Shown one piece after another: positions 9,014 through 17,260 of a stretch of DNA of 64,000 nt. A program made the translations under genes and the position numbers. Below the pieces are notes generated by a model, which saw only the letters and a program-made list of their open reading frames with translations, was not told the origin of the DNA and searched no databases. Numbering within the stretch: the first letter of the stretch is position 1; each line of letters begins with the position of its first letter. Source of the DNA: RPQJ01 sp963732415. Lineage in GTDB: Bacteria > Pseudomonadota > Gammaproteobacteria > Steroidobacterales > Steroidobacteraceae. The stretch lies in contig CAVSZK010000004.1 of assembly GCA_963732415.1 (NCBI GenBank), positions 186,001 through 250,000 on the forward strand, written 5' to 3'.

Positions 9014-9880
9014 ATGACGACGTGGAACAACGTGTCGAGGAACTGGCGTGGGGTGCTTTCGCCTGCGGTGATCGGCGCGGCCATGGCGCTGGCGGCTTGC
9101 GGTGGTGGCGGGGTGACGAACCCGGCTCCCGACGATGGCGGTGGCGGGCCGAGCGTGGATGCAACGCCGTATGCGCTCTTCGCCTCCAACTACGTCGCGT
9201 ACGCTTCGCAGACCAACGGCGCGTTCCTGCACTCCGTGCAGGACGGCGACGTCTACGCGAACTTCGGCGGCAACATCAATTACGGCTGCTTCTCGTTCAA
9301 CCAGGGCTCGATGGACGCCACGCAGTTCTACGCGATCCAGGCCCAGGCGAATTCCAACGGCGGCCCGCCCGACGGCACCAATTGCCAGCCCAACTCCAAC
9401 ATTCCCCCGACCACGGCCGCGGACTACGCGGCGGTCACGATCAAGGCCCCGGGGACGAACTCTCCGAACGCAGCCAGCGTGGCCCCGCTCGATATCAGCC
9501 AATCGACAGAGATGCTGATCCAGATGGGCAACATCTTTACGCAGGGCGATGTGCCGGGCGCAATCGGTGGCAATGCCACCACCTACACCGTAGAACTTAA
9601 CAACGACACGTCGTTCAACCAGGACGGTTCGGCCCAGACGGCGCTGTGTGCCTTCGACCAGGCACTCGCCACGATCGGTCGCAGTCCAACGGCGCCGCTC
9701 GGTGTACTCAACTACGTTATCCCCTTCAGCTCGTTCACCTGCTCCAACGGCACCATGGACATAATGAAGTCCACGGGCGTGACATCGGTCACGGTCAGGT
9801 TCTCGGGTGACAAGAACCCGAACCTCCAGGTCAACGGACTGAACGTGATCGCAGTCGGTTACGTCGGCTTCAGCAAGTAA
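9014..9880 (+). CDS. Lipoprotein of unknown fold, likely glycan-binding
   Basis: A 288-residue protein. The ATG at 9014 has GGAAGGAG 6 bases upstream; an earlier ATG at 8993 is in frame but less well placed. The lipobox LAAC gives Cys29, followed by a Gly/Pro-rich tether. The rest is Asn/Thr-rich with scattered aromatics and no enzyme motif I recognise, consistent with a beta-sandwich. Its last 100 residues (PLGVLNYVIPFSSFTC, then VTVRFSGDKNPNLQVNGLNV) resemble, in style only, carbohydrate-binding domains. It is the first gene of the operator-controlled operon. A surface laminarin-binding role is inferred from position. Confidence 0.72.
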   Translation: MTTWNNVSRNWRGVLSPAVIGAAMALAACGGGGVTNPAPDDGGGGPSVDATPYALFASNYVAYASQTNGAFLHSVQDGDVYANFGGNINYGCFSFNQGSMDATQFYAIQAQANSNGGPPDGTNCQPNSNIPPTTAADYAAVTIKAPGTNSPNAASVAPLDISQSTEMLIQMGNIFTQGDVPGAIGGNATTYTVELNNDTSFNQDGSAQTALCAFDQALATIGRSPTAPLGVLNYVIPFSSFTCSNGTMDIMKSTGVTSVTVRFSGDKNPNLQVNGLNVIAVGYVGFSK

Positions 9881-9892
9881 CTGCCGTGACAA

Positions 9893-9920
9893 CCTGGCTG
9901 CAGCGCAAGTTGCAGCCAGG
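9893..9920 (+). other. Intergenic RNA hairpin between lipoprotein and GH1 gene
   Basis: CCTGGCTGCA and TGCAGCCAGG form a perfect 10-bp stem around an 8-base loop, 13 bases after the lipoprotein stop. No T-run follows, so it is not a standard terminator. It could stabilise the upstream lipoprotein mRNA or partly attenuate the downstream enzymes. Confidence 0.55.
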
Positions 9921-10010
9921 CGCCGCGCTTATCATGCTCGCGCCATTCCGATTCACGCTTGTGTTCGCATCGCGGGGCGTGACCGCGGGCGTGACCGCAG
10001 GGGCGGACAA

Positions 10011-11378
10011 GTGAGCGCCAATACACGCGCGCTGGCCGCGCGGTTCCCGCGCGAGTTCGTCTGGGGGGTAGCTACCAGCGCTTACCAGATCGAGGGCGCG
10101 GCGCACGAGGACGGCCGGGGCGACTCGATCTGGGACGAGTTCTGCCGGCGCCCGGGCACGATCAAGGACGGCAGCAACGGCGATCGCGCCTGCGACCACT
10201 ACCATCGGGTCGACGAGGACGTCGCGCTGATCGCGGGTCTGCAGGCTCATGCCTACCGCTTCTCGATAGCGTGGCCGCGTGTCCAGCCGCTCGGGGAGGG
10301 GGCATGGAACGAGCAGGGATTCGCGTTCTATGACCGCCTGGTCGACACGCTGCTCGAGCGCGGCATCGCGCCGTACCTGACGCTTTACCACTGGGACCTG
10401 CCGCAGGCCTTGCAGGAGAAAGGCGGCTGGGTCAGCCGCGACACGGCACTGCGCTTCGCAGAATATGCTGCCGAGGTCGGTCGTCGCCTTGGCGAACGGG
10501 CGGCTTCGATCGCCACGCACAACGAGCCGTGGGTGGTCGCCGTGCTGGGCCACGAAGCGGGCATCTTCGCGCCCGGCCTGCGCAGCCAGAAGGCGGCCAT
10601 GCAGGTGGCGCATCACCTGCTGCTTAGCCACGGAATGGCGCTCGACGCGCTCCGCGCACAGGGATGCAGGGCGCCGCTGGGCATAGTCCTGAACCAGTCG
10701 CCGATCCATGCGGCAACCGATTCGCCCGAGGACATGGCCAGGGCACGCCTCGATGACGGCTTGACCATCCGCTGGTACATGGATGCGCTGCTGCGCGGCC
10801 AGTATCCGCAGGACATACTGGATTTTCTCGGCGAGGACGCGCCATGCGTACTCGAAGGCGACATGGACGTGATCCGTCGCCCACTCGATTTCCTCGGCAT
10901 CAACTACTACACACGCAACGTCTCGGGGACGGGAGCGCCGCTGGACCCGGTCCGGTCGGGCAGGGAAGTCACCGACATGGGCTGGGAAGTATTCCCGGCA
11001 GGCCTCACGGAACTGCTCGAGCGACTGAAGGCCGACTACCGGCTGCCGCCGATCTACATCACGGAAAACGGCGCCGCATACGCGGATCGCCTCGTCGATG
11101 GGCGCGTGGCCGACGTCGACCGGATCCGCTACCTGCGCTCGCACATCGCCGCCATGGCGGATGCGCTAGAGAGCGGCGTCGACGTGCGCGGCTACTTCGT
11201 CTGGAGCCTGCTCGACAACTTCGAGTGGGCAGACGGCTACTCGAAGCGCTTTGGCCTGGTCCACGTCGACTACGAAACCGAGCGGCGCACTCTGAAGGAC
11301 AGCGCGCTGTGGTACCGGGCGCTGATAGGCGAACACACAGGGATCCACGTAAAGAAAGTCGTGGGCGCGGGCGGATGA
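10011..11378 (+). CDS. GH1 beta-glucosidase, cytoplasmic
   Basis: A 455-residue family 1 glycosidase of normal length. The GTG start at 10011 follows AGGGGCGG. Family signs are FVWGVATSAYQIEGA at the N-terminus, the acid/base Glu172 in ATHNEPW and the nucleophile Glu352 in YITENGA. The terminal WSLLDNFEWADGYSKRFGLV is also diagnostic. There is no signal peptide, so it should release glucose from imported laminari-oligosaccharides in the cytoplasm, feeding the zwf-edd-eda genes of the same operon. Confidence 0.95.
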   Translation: MSANTRALAARFPREFVWGVATSAYQIEGAAHEDGRGDSIWDEFCRRPGTIKDGSNGDRACDHYHRVDEDVALIAGLQAHAYRFSIAWPRVQPLGEGAWNEQGFAFYDRLVDTLLERGIAPYLTLYHWDLPQALQEKGGWVSRDTALRFAEYAAEVGRRLGERAASIATHNEPWVVAVLGHEAGIFAPGLRSQKAAMQVAHHLLLSHGMALDALRAQGCRAPLGIVLNQSPIHAATDSPEDMARARLDDGLTIRWYMDALLRGQYPQDILDFLGEDAPCVLEGDMDVIRRPLDFLGINYYTRNVSGTGAPLDPVRSGREVTDMGWEVFPAGLTELLERLKADYRLPPIYITENGAAYADRLVDGRVADVDRIRYLRSHIAAMADALESGVDVRGYFVWSLLDNFEWADGYSKRFGLVHVDYETERRTLKDSALWYRALIGEHTGIHVKKVVGAGG

Positions 11379-11382
11379 CACC

Positions 11383-12279
11383 ATGACAGCCAGTAGCAGG
11401 CGCTGGAAGCTCGTCTGGAGCGACGAGTTCGACGGCGATGTGATCGACCCGACCAAGTGGGACTTCGAACTCGGCAACGGGTTCTTCGACTACAAGAAAC
11501 ACGAGTGGGTTCCGGGCTGGGGCAACGAAGAGCTGCAGTACTACACGCGCGATCCCGAGAACGCCTGCGTCAGGGACAGCCTGCTGTACATCCGCGCGCT
11601 GAAAGAGCCGCTGCACGGCTGCGGCTACACCTCCGCGCGCATCCGGACGCGCAAGCGCGACGGTACGCCGCTCTTCACCAAGCGCTACGGCAAGTTCGAG
11701 TTCCGCGCCAGGGTGCCGCACGGCAAGGGACTGTGGCCTGCGATCTGGATGTTGCCCCAGGACGACAAGTACGGCGGCTGGGCCGCGTCCGGCGAGATCG
11801 ACGTCATGGAGATCGTCGGCCTGCGCCCGGCCGAGTACCTGGCCAGCGTCCACTTCGGGTCGCATGCACCCAAGCGCTCGCTGGTCACGCACGTGCACAA
11901 GTTCCCGGAAGGCCAGTCGGTGGCGGATTTCCACGTCTACGCCGTCGAGTGGGAGCCGGGCGAGATCCGCTGGTCCGTGGACGGCGAGGTCTGGGCCACG
12001 CAGACGTTCTGGTGGAGCTGCAGCAAGACGCGCAACGGCAAGGGCATCGAGGCCCGCAGCAGTGCCGACGTGAATCCCTGGCCCGCGCCCTTTGACCAGC
12101 CGTTCTACATCGTGATGAACGTCGCGGTCGGCGGTGATTTCCCGGGAGTTCCAAATCCAGAGACGAAGTTTCCGGCCGAGCTGGTCGTCGACTACGTTCG
12201 TGTATACGACCGGGTCGGCGGTTACCGCGAGCCCGGGCCGCGCGGCAAGGGCCGGCTGCCGTACCAGAAGAAACGCTGA
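11383..12279 (+). CDS. GH16 endo-beta-1,3-glucanase (laminarinase) lacking a signal peptide
   Basis: A 298-residue GH16 catalytic domain. The signature GEIDVMEIVG gives nucleophile Glu138, Asp140 and acid/base Glu143. Also present are the usual WSDEFDG at residue 12, NEELQYYT, and the GLWPAIWMLP strand. The catalytic domain begins within the first ten residues, so there is no room for a signal peptide; most laminarinases of this family are exported. The start lies 4 bases after the GH1 stop, so the two are cotranslated. It is predicted to work in the cytoplasm on larger imported oligosaccharides, which is unusual. Confidence 0.93.
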   Translation: MTASSRRWKLVWSDEFDGDVIDPTKWDFELGNGFFDYKKHEWVPGWGNEELQYYTRDPENACVRDSLLYIRALKEPLHGCGYTSARIRTRKRDGTPLFTKRYGKFEFRARVPHGKGLWPAIWMLPQDDKYGGWAASGEIDVMEIVGLRPAEYLASVHFGSHAPKRSLVTHVHKFPEGQSVADFHVYAVEWEPGEIRWSVDGEVWATQTFWWSCSKTRNGKGIEARSSADVNPWPAPFDQPFYIVMNVAVGGDFPGVPNPETKFPAELVVDYVRVYDRVGGYREPGPRGKGRLPYQKKR

Positions 12280-12315
12280 TTGTGATGCGCCTCGCGTGGC
12301 GCTTCGGGGGACCCT

Positions 12316-14742
12316 GTGAAAACCGAAAACTACAAACTAACCGTGACCGAGAAGTTCGGCTACGGCCTCGGCGACCTCGCGTCGAACATGTTCTGGCAGA
12401 TGTTCGCGATCTTCATGGCGAAGTTCTACACGGACGTATTCCTGCTGGGCGCCGCCACGATGGGCACGATGATGCTGGTGACCCGCATCGCCGACGCGTT
12501 CGTCGACCCGATCATCGGCACCATCGCCGACCGCACCGAGACTCGCTGGGGGCACTTCAGGCCCTACCTGGTCTGGATGGCCATCCCGATGGCCGTGACC
12601 GCGGTCCTCGCGTTCACCGCACCGAGCTTCACCGGCACGGCCCGCATCGTGTACGCGTACGTTACGCTGATGCTGATGATGTTCGCGTACTCGGCGATCA
12701 ACATTCCGTACTCGGCGCTGCTCGGCGTGCTGACGCCGGATTCCAAGGAACGCACCAGCGTCACCTCCTACAGGTTCGTGATGGCGCTGATTCCGGTATT
12801 CATCATCGTCAATACGGCACTGCCGCTGGTCAGGTATTTCGGCGGCAGCGACACGTCAGCGTACGGCTGGCAGATGACGATGGTCGTCTACTCGGTCTTC
12901 GCGGTGCTGCTCTATTTCGCGACATTCGCCATGACTCGCGAACGGGTGCAGCCGCCGCCGAAGCAGGAAACCTCGCTGTCGACCGACTTGAAGGACCTGC
13001 TGCGCAATCGTCCGTGGGTCGTGCTGTGCGGGGTCGGCATAGCGGCGCTGACGTTCGGCAATATCCGCAACACCGTCACTATCTACTATTTCGACTACGT
13101 GGTGCCGAACGGCAGCGGGTACTTCGGTCCGGTGATGACCACAGGGGCGGTTGCCTTCATCCTTGGCGTCATGGCGACTTCGCCGCTCGCGAAGCGCTTC
13201 GGCAAGCGGAAATTCTACCTCGTGTCGATGTCGCTGACCGCGCTGCTGACAATCGGCTTCTATTTCGTGCCGCCGGAGAACATCAAGCTGGTCTGGGCGG
13301 CCAACACGATCATCAATTTCTGTGCGGCACCGACTGCGCCGCTGGTCTGGGCGATGTACGCCGACACGGCGGACTACTCGGAGTGGAAGTGGGGCCGCCG
13401 GGCCACCGGGCTGATCTTCTCGGCGGCGTCCTTCGCGCAGAAGTTCGGGTGGGCAATCGGCGGCGCAGGCGCCGGCTGGCTGCTGGCGTATTTCGGGTAC
13501 CTGCCGAACATCGCGCAGGGTCCGCGCACCGTCCATGGCATCGTGCTGATGATGAGCGTGATCCCGGCCATCGCCGCCATCGCTGCGGTTGCGGCGCTAT
13601 GGTTCTACGAGATCGACGAGGCGATGGTGCAGCAGATGTCGGCTGAGCTTGCGGCCCGGCGCGGACCCGAGCCGGACGAGGATGTCGCCGCCACACCTGC
13701 GGCCGTGCCGCCGGCGGTTCCGGCATTCGCCGTAGCCGAGCACCCGGAGGCCGTGGTCGGCCGCTCCGCCTCGGACCTGCACGAAGCCGAACAGCCAGCC
13801 TGGAGGCGCGCGCCGTCTGCGCCGCGGATTCCAGCGCTGGCCGGCCTCCATGGGCGAGGAGCCGGCGCCGATGGGCAGGGGGCACCGCCTCCGCCTGCGC
13901 TGTCACCCGAGGAACTCGCCAACCTGGCCGGCGAGTTTGCCGAAGTCCTGCATGCGGGCGTGCACGGCCTGTGCTTCAGTCCCTACCTCGAGGGCCAGGC
14001 GCCTGGTTCGATCGTCAGCGAGCAGCAGATTGGCGCGCGCCTTGGAATCATCCGTCCCTACACGGGCTGGGTGCGCAGCTTCTCGTGCACGGACGGCCAT
14101 GAGCAGACGCCGCGCATCGCTCGCGAAATGGGATTGAAGACGTTGGTAGGCGCCTGGCTGGGTACCGACCGTGAGATCAACGAGCGCGAGATCGCCGGGG
14201 CGATCGCAGTCGCGCAGGCAGGGCATGCCGACATACTGGCGGTGGGCAACGAGGTGCTTCTGCGCGAAGACATGTCCGAGGACGAGCTGCTCGGCTACAT
14301 CGAACGCGTAAAGCAGGCAGTGCCTGGAGTGCCGGTGGGATACGTGGACGCCTATTTCCTCTTTGAAAAGCATCCGCGGGTCACGGCGGCCTGCGACGTG
14401 GTTCTGACCAACTGCTACCCGTTCTGGGAGGGCTGCCCGCGCGAGGAGGCAATCGCGTACATGCAGACGATGTACCGCCGCACCGTCGCGGTGGCAGGCG
14501 GCAAGCGGGTCATCATCAGCGAGACGGGCTGGCCGCACACCGGCACGGCCTTCCACGGTGCCGTGCCGTCGGTTGAGGGCGCCATGCGCTACTTCATCGA
14601 CACGTACCGCTGGGCCAGGCAGGACGGCGTCGAAGTCTTCTACTTCTCGGCGTTCGACGAGGCTTGGAAGGTGGGCGTCGAAGGCGACGTCGGCGCCTAC
14701 TGGGGCCTGTGGGACAAGGACGGCAACCCGAAGTACGTGTAG
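12316..14742 (+). CDS. Fusion: GPH-type sugar:cation symporter joined to a GH17 catalytic domain
   Basis: A single 808-residue frame with no internal stop. Residues 1-435 are a GPH (MelB-like) major-facilitator transporter: DAFVDPIIGTIADRT plus RWGHFRPYLVW is the family signature, with about 12 hydrophobic segments. Residues 440-530 form a Pro/Ala-rich linker. Residues 540-808 are a GH17 domain with VGNE (acid/base Glu646), ISETGW (nucleophile Glu736) and FSAFDEAWK. GPH transporters usually have a cytoplasmic C-terminus, so the glycosidase would meet sugar as it leaves the carrier. The GTG start follows CGGGGGACC. The next gene is a second GH17. Confidence 0.92.
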   Translation: MKTENYKLTVTEKFGYGLGDLASNMFWQMFAIFMAKFYTDVFLLGAATMGTMMLVTRIADAFVDPIIGTIADRTETRWGHFRPYLVWMAIPMAVTAVLAFTAPSFTGTARIVYAYVTLMLMMFAYSAINIPYSALLGVLTPDSKERTSVTSYRFVMALIPVFIIVNTALPLVRYFGGSDTSAYGWQMTMVVYSVFAVLLYFATFAMTRERVQPPPKQETSLSTDLKDLLRNRPWVVLCGVGIAALTFGNIRNTVTIYYFDYVVPNGSGYFGPVMTTGAVAFILGVMATSPLAKRFGKRKFYLVSMSLTALLTIGFYFVPPENIKLVWAANTIINFCAAPTAPLVWAMYADTADYSEWKWGRRATGLIFSAASFAQKFGWAIGGAGAGWLLAYFGYLPNIAQGPRTVHGIVLMMSVIPAIAAIAAVAALWFYEIDEAMVQQMSAELAARRGPEPDEDVAATPAAVPPAVPAFAVAEHPEAVVGRSASDLHEAEQPAWRRAPSAPRIPALAGLHGRGAGADGQGAPPPPALSPEELANLAGEFAEVLHAGVHGLCFSPYLEGQAPGSIVSEQQIGARLGIIRPYTGWVRSFSCTDGHEQTPRIAREMGLKTLVGAWLGTDREINEREIAGAIAVAQAGHADILAVGNEVLLREDMSEDELLGYIERVKQAVPGVPVGYVDAYFLFEKHPRVTAACDVVLTNCYPFWEGCPREEAIAYMQTMYRRTVAVAGGKRVIISETGWPHTGTAFHGAVPSVEGAMRYFIDTYRWARQDGVEVFYFSAFDEAWKVGVEGDVGAYWGLWDKDGNPKYV

Positions 14743-14760
14743 ACCCGGAGACGATCGCCG

Positions 14761-15702
14761 ATGCTCAAGCTCCCATATGGAAACGCAATCTGCTACTCGG
14801 GCTATCGCCGAGGCCAGAGCCCAGGGGAGAGGCTGTACCCGTCGCTGGCGGAGATCCGCGAGGACCTGCACATACTGCACAAGCACTGGCGACTGCTGCG
14901 CCTCTACGACTGCAGTGTGCACGCCGAACGCGTGCTGGAGGTGATCCGGCGGGATCGCCTCGATTTCCAGGTGATGCTGGGCGCTCACCTGGGTGCCGAG
15001 ATGAACAACTTCGGTTGTCCGTGGGGCGCCACTTACAGCGAGGAACAGCTGGAAGCGAACGTGGCCGAGAACGACGCCGAGGTCGAGCGGCTCATTACGC
15101 TCGCACGCCACAATGACGACATCGTGTTCTCGGTGGCGGTCGGCAACGAAGCGACCGTCGACTGGACCGACCATTTCGTGCCGGTCGAACGGATGATCCA
15201 GCATGTCCGTCGCGTCAAGGACGGCGTGCCGCAGCCCGTGACGTTCTGCGAGAACTACGTGCCGTGGCGGGAAAAGCTGTGCGACCTGGTGCGTGAGCTG
15301 GATTTCATCTCGCTGCACACCTACCCGGTCTGGGAGTACAAGCACGTGCACGACGCGCTGCATTACTCCAAGGACAACTATCACAGCGTCGCGAGCCTGT
15401 ATCCGGACAAGCCGGTGGTCATCAGCGAGGCGGGCTGGGCGACGAACTCCAACGGGCGCGGCATCAATCCCGAGAACTCGTCGCAGGAACTGCAGGCGAT
15501 CTACTACCAGGACCTGATGGAGTGGACCAGCAGCGAGCGCATCCTGACTTTCGTGTTCGAGGCATTCGACGAGCCCTGGAAGGGTTCATCGGACCCATTG
15601 GAGCCCGAGAAGCACTGGGGCCTTTTCACCGTGGATCGAGAGCCTAAGATCGTCATGCAGCAGCTCTACGCCGAACGGCTGCGTAACCGCCGGACCGCAT
15701 GA
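14761..15702 (+). CDS. GH17-family beta-1,3-glucanase or transglycosylase, cytoplasmic
   Basis: A 313-residue stand-alone GH17 domain starting MLKLPYGNAICYSGYR, without signal peptide. Catalytic residues are Glu130 in VAVGNE and Glu223 in VISEAGW, with FVFEAFDEPWK near the end. It differs clearly from the GH17 half of the preceding fusion, so it is not a recent copy. It starts 18 bases after the fusion stop. It probably shortens or remodels beta-1,3-oligosaccharides in the cytoplasm together with GH16 and GH1. Some related bacterial GH17 enzymes act as transglycosylases, so hydrolysis is not certain. Confidence 0.9.
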   Translation: MLKLPYGNAICYSGYRRGQSPGERLYPSLAEIREDLHILHKHWRLLRLYDCSVHAERVLEVIRRDRLDFQVMLGAHLGAEMNNFGCPWGATYSEEQLEANVAENDAEVERLITLARHNDDIVFSVAVGNEATVDWTDHFVPVERMIQHVRRVKDGVPQPVTFCENYVPWREKLCDLVRELDFISLHTYPVWEYKHVHDALHYSKDNYHSVASLYPDKPVVISEAGWATNSNGRGINPENSSQELQAIYYQDLMEWTSSERILTFVFEAFDEPWKGSSDPLEPEKHWGLFTVDREPKIVMQQLYAERLRNRRTA

Positions 15703-15736
15703 GGCAGCCCGCGGGCCCGCGCCTGGGGGCCCACCG

Positions 15737-17260
15737 ATGGAAGTCGACGGAAGTCACCACGGCCCGGACATGCAGCAATCGAAGACCACATTGATCATGC
15801 AGCCGTTCGACATGGTCGTGTTTGGCGGCCGGGGCGACCTTGCCAAGCGCAAGCTGCTTCCGGCGCTGTATCACCTCGACCACGAGAACCGCCTGCCGCC
15901 CGACGGGCGCATCATCGCCGTTTCGCGCGGAGGCATGAGCCGCGACGACTATCGTGAGCTGGTGAGGGAGGCCTGCGCGACCCAACTTCCCGCCGGGCAG
16001 TTCGAGGAGGACGTGTGGCGCCGATTTGCCGGGCGCCTCGACTACGTCGAGCTTGATGCGACCGAAGCTCCAGCCTACGGGACCCTTTGCGATGCGCTGG
16101 CTGGTCGCGAGGCAACAGTGCGTTGCTTCTACCTCGCGACGGCGCCGGAGCTGTTTGGTCCGATCGCGTCCAACCTGGCCGGCGCCGGCCTCGTCACGCC
16201 GCTGACCCGCCTGGTGCTCGAGAAGCCGCTAGGCAAGGATCTCACCTCGGCTACGGCCATCAATACTGCGATCGGCGCAAGCTTCTCCGAGCAGCAGATC
16301 TTTCGCATAGATCACTACCTCGGCAAGGAGACGGTCCAGAACCTGATGGTGCTGCGCTTCGCCAATGGTCTCTTCGAGCCGCTGTGGAACCGTACTTTCG
16401 TCGATCACGTGCAGATCACGGTCGCCGAGACGGTCGGCGTCGGCGGACGCTGGAGCTATTACGACCAGGCGGGCGCACTGCGGGACATGGTGCAGAACCA
16501 CATGCTCCAGCTGCTCTGCCTCACGGCGATGGAGCCGCCGATCACGCTCGACGACGACGCAGTGCGAGACGAGAAGCTCAAGGTGCTGAAGTCGCTGGCC
16601 CCGATCGGCGGCGCTGATGCCGCTCACCTCACCGTCCGCGGCCAGTACCGTGCGGGCGTCATCGACGGACAGCCGGTGCCCGGCTATCTCGAGGAGCATG
16701 ATGCGGCCGCAGCAAGCGGCACCGAGACCTTCGTTGCGGTCAAGGCCGGCGTCGAGAACTGGCGCTGGTCGGGTGTCCCGTTCTACCTGCGCACCGGGAA
16801 GCGCCTGCCCTCGCGCGCCTCGGAGATCGTCGTGCAGTTTCGCACGCCGCCGCATGAGCTGTATCCGGAGAGCGCGGGTGCGATACATCCGAACCGGCTG
16901 GTGATGCGTCTACAGCCGGACGAAGGTATCCGCCTGCTGATGATGAGCAAGCAGCGCGGGCCGGGCGAGATGAAGCTTCGGCAGACCGCCCTCGACCTGA
17001 GCTTCAACGAGACATTCGGGGGGCGCAGCCCGGGCGCCTACGAAAGGCTGCTGCTCGACGTGATCCGGGGGCGGCCGACGCTGTTCATGCGCGTGGATGA
17101 ATTGCAGGCTGCGTGGCGCTGGACCGACCAGATCCTTGCCGCGTGGAACCAGCAGGGAATCGTGCCCAGGTCGTATACCAGCGGCAGCTGGGGACCGAGT
17201 GCCGCCGTGGCACTGATCGAGCGCGACGGCCGCACCTGGCACGAGGACGACCTGTCGTGA
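15737..17260 (+). CDS. zwf: Glucose-6-phosphate 1-dehydrogenase
   Basis: Oxidises glucose-6-phosphate to 6-phosphogluconolactone with NAD(P)+. The nucleotide-binding loop reads GGRGDLAKRKLLPALY and the active-site motif RIDHYLGKE is intact. At 507 residues it is slightly longer than the usual 490 or so because the first ATG is used; an ATG at 15770 or 15797 could be the real start. Its stop overlaps the GTG start of edd, so the two are translationally coupled. Its place behind beta-glucan enzymes implies that released glucose is sent to the Entner-Doudoroff route. No lactonase (pgl) or glucokinase is next to it. Confidence 0.95.
   Translation: MEVDGSHHGPDMQQSKTTLIMQPFDMVVFGGRGDLAKRKLLPALYHLDHENRLPPDGRIIAVSRGGMSRDDYRELVREACATQLPAGQFEEDVWRRFAGRLDYVELDATEAPAYGTLCDALAGREATVRCFYLATAPELFGPIASNLAGAGLVTPLTRLVLEKPLGKDLTSATAINTAIGASFSEQQIFRIDHYLGKETVQNLMVLRFANGLFEPLWNRTFVDHVQITVAETVGVGGRWSYYDQAGALRDMVQNHMLQLLCLTAMEPPITLDDDAVRDEKLKVLKSLAPIGGADAAHLTVRGQYRAGVIDGQPVPGYLEEHDAAAASGTETFVAVKAGVENWRWSGVPFYLRTGKRLPSRASEIVVQFRTPPHELYPESAGAIHPNRLVMRLQPDEGIRLLMMSKQRGPGEMKLRQTALDLSFNETFGGRSPGAYERLLLDVIRGRPTLFMRVDELQAAWRWTDQILAAWNQQGIVPRSYTSGSWGPSAAVALIERDGRTWHEDDLS

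Noticed and set aside
8909..9892. A 327-codon minus-strand open frame opposite the 9014 lipoprotein
   Set aside because: It covers the operator-linked lipoprotein gene, which has a good ribosome site and lipobox. The antisense product has no known motif.
13191..13200. GAAGCGCTTC (and GAAGCGCTTT at 11243) as further LacI operators
   Set aside because: Both lie inside coding sequence as ordinary Lys-Arg-Phe codons, lack the flanking bases of the three intergenic sites, and have no promoter beside them.
12282..13646. A 454-codon alternative frame inside the GPH transporter
   Set aside because: It is polar and Arg/His-rich, with no membrane segments, whereas the 12316 frame gives a full GPH transporter.
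13903..15384. A 493-codon minus-strand frame across the GH17 domains
   Set aside because: It lies opposite two GH17 domains with intact catalytic motifs and has no family features.
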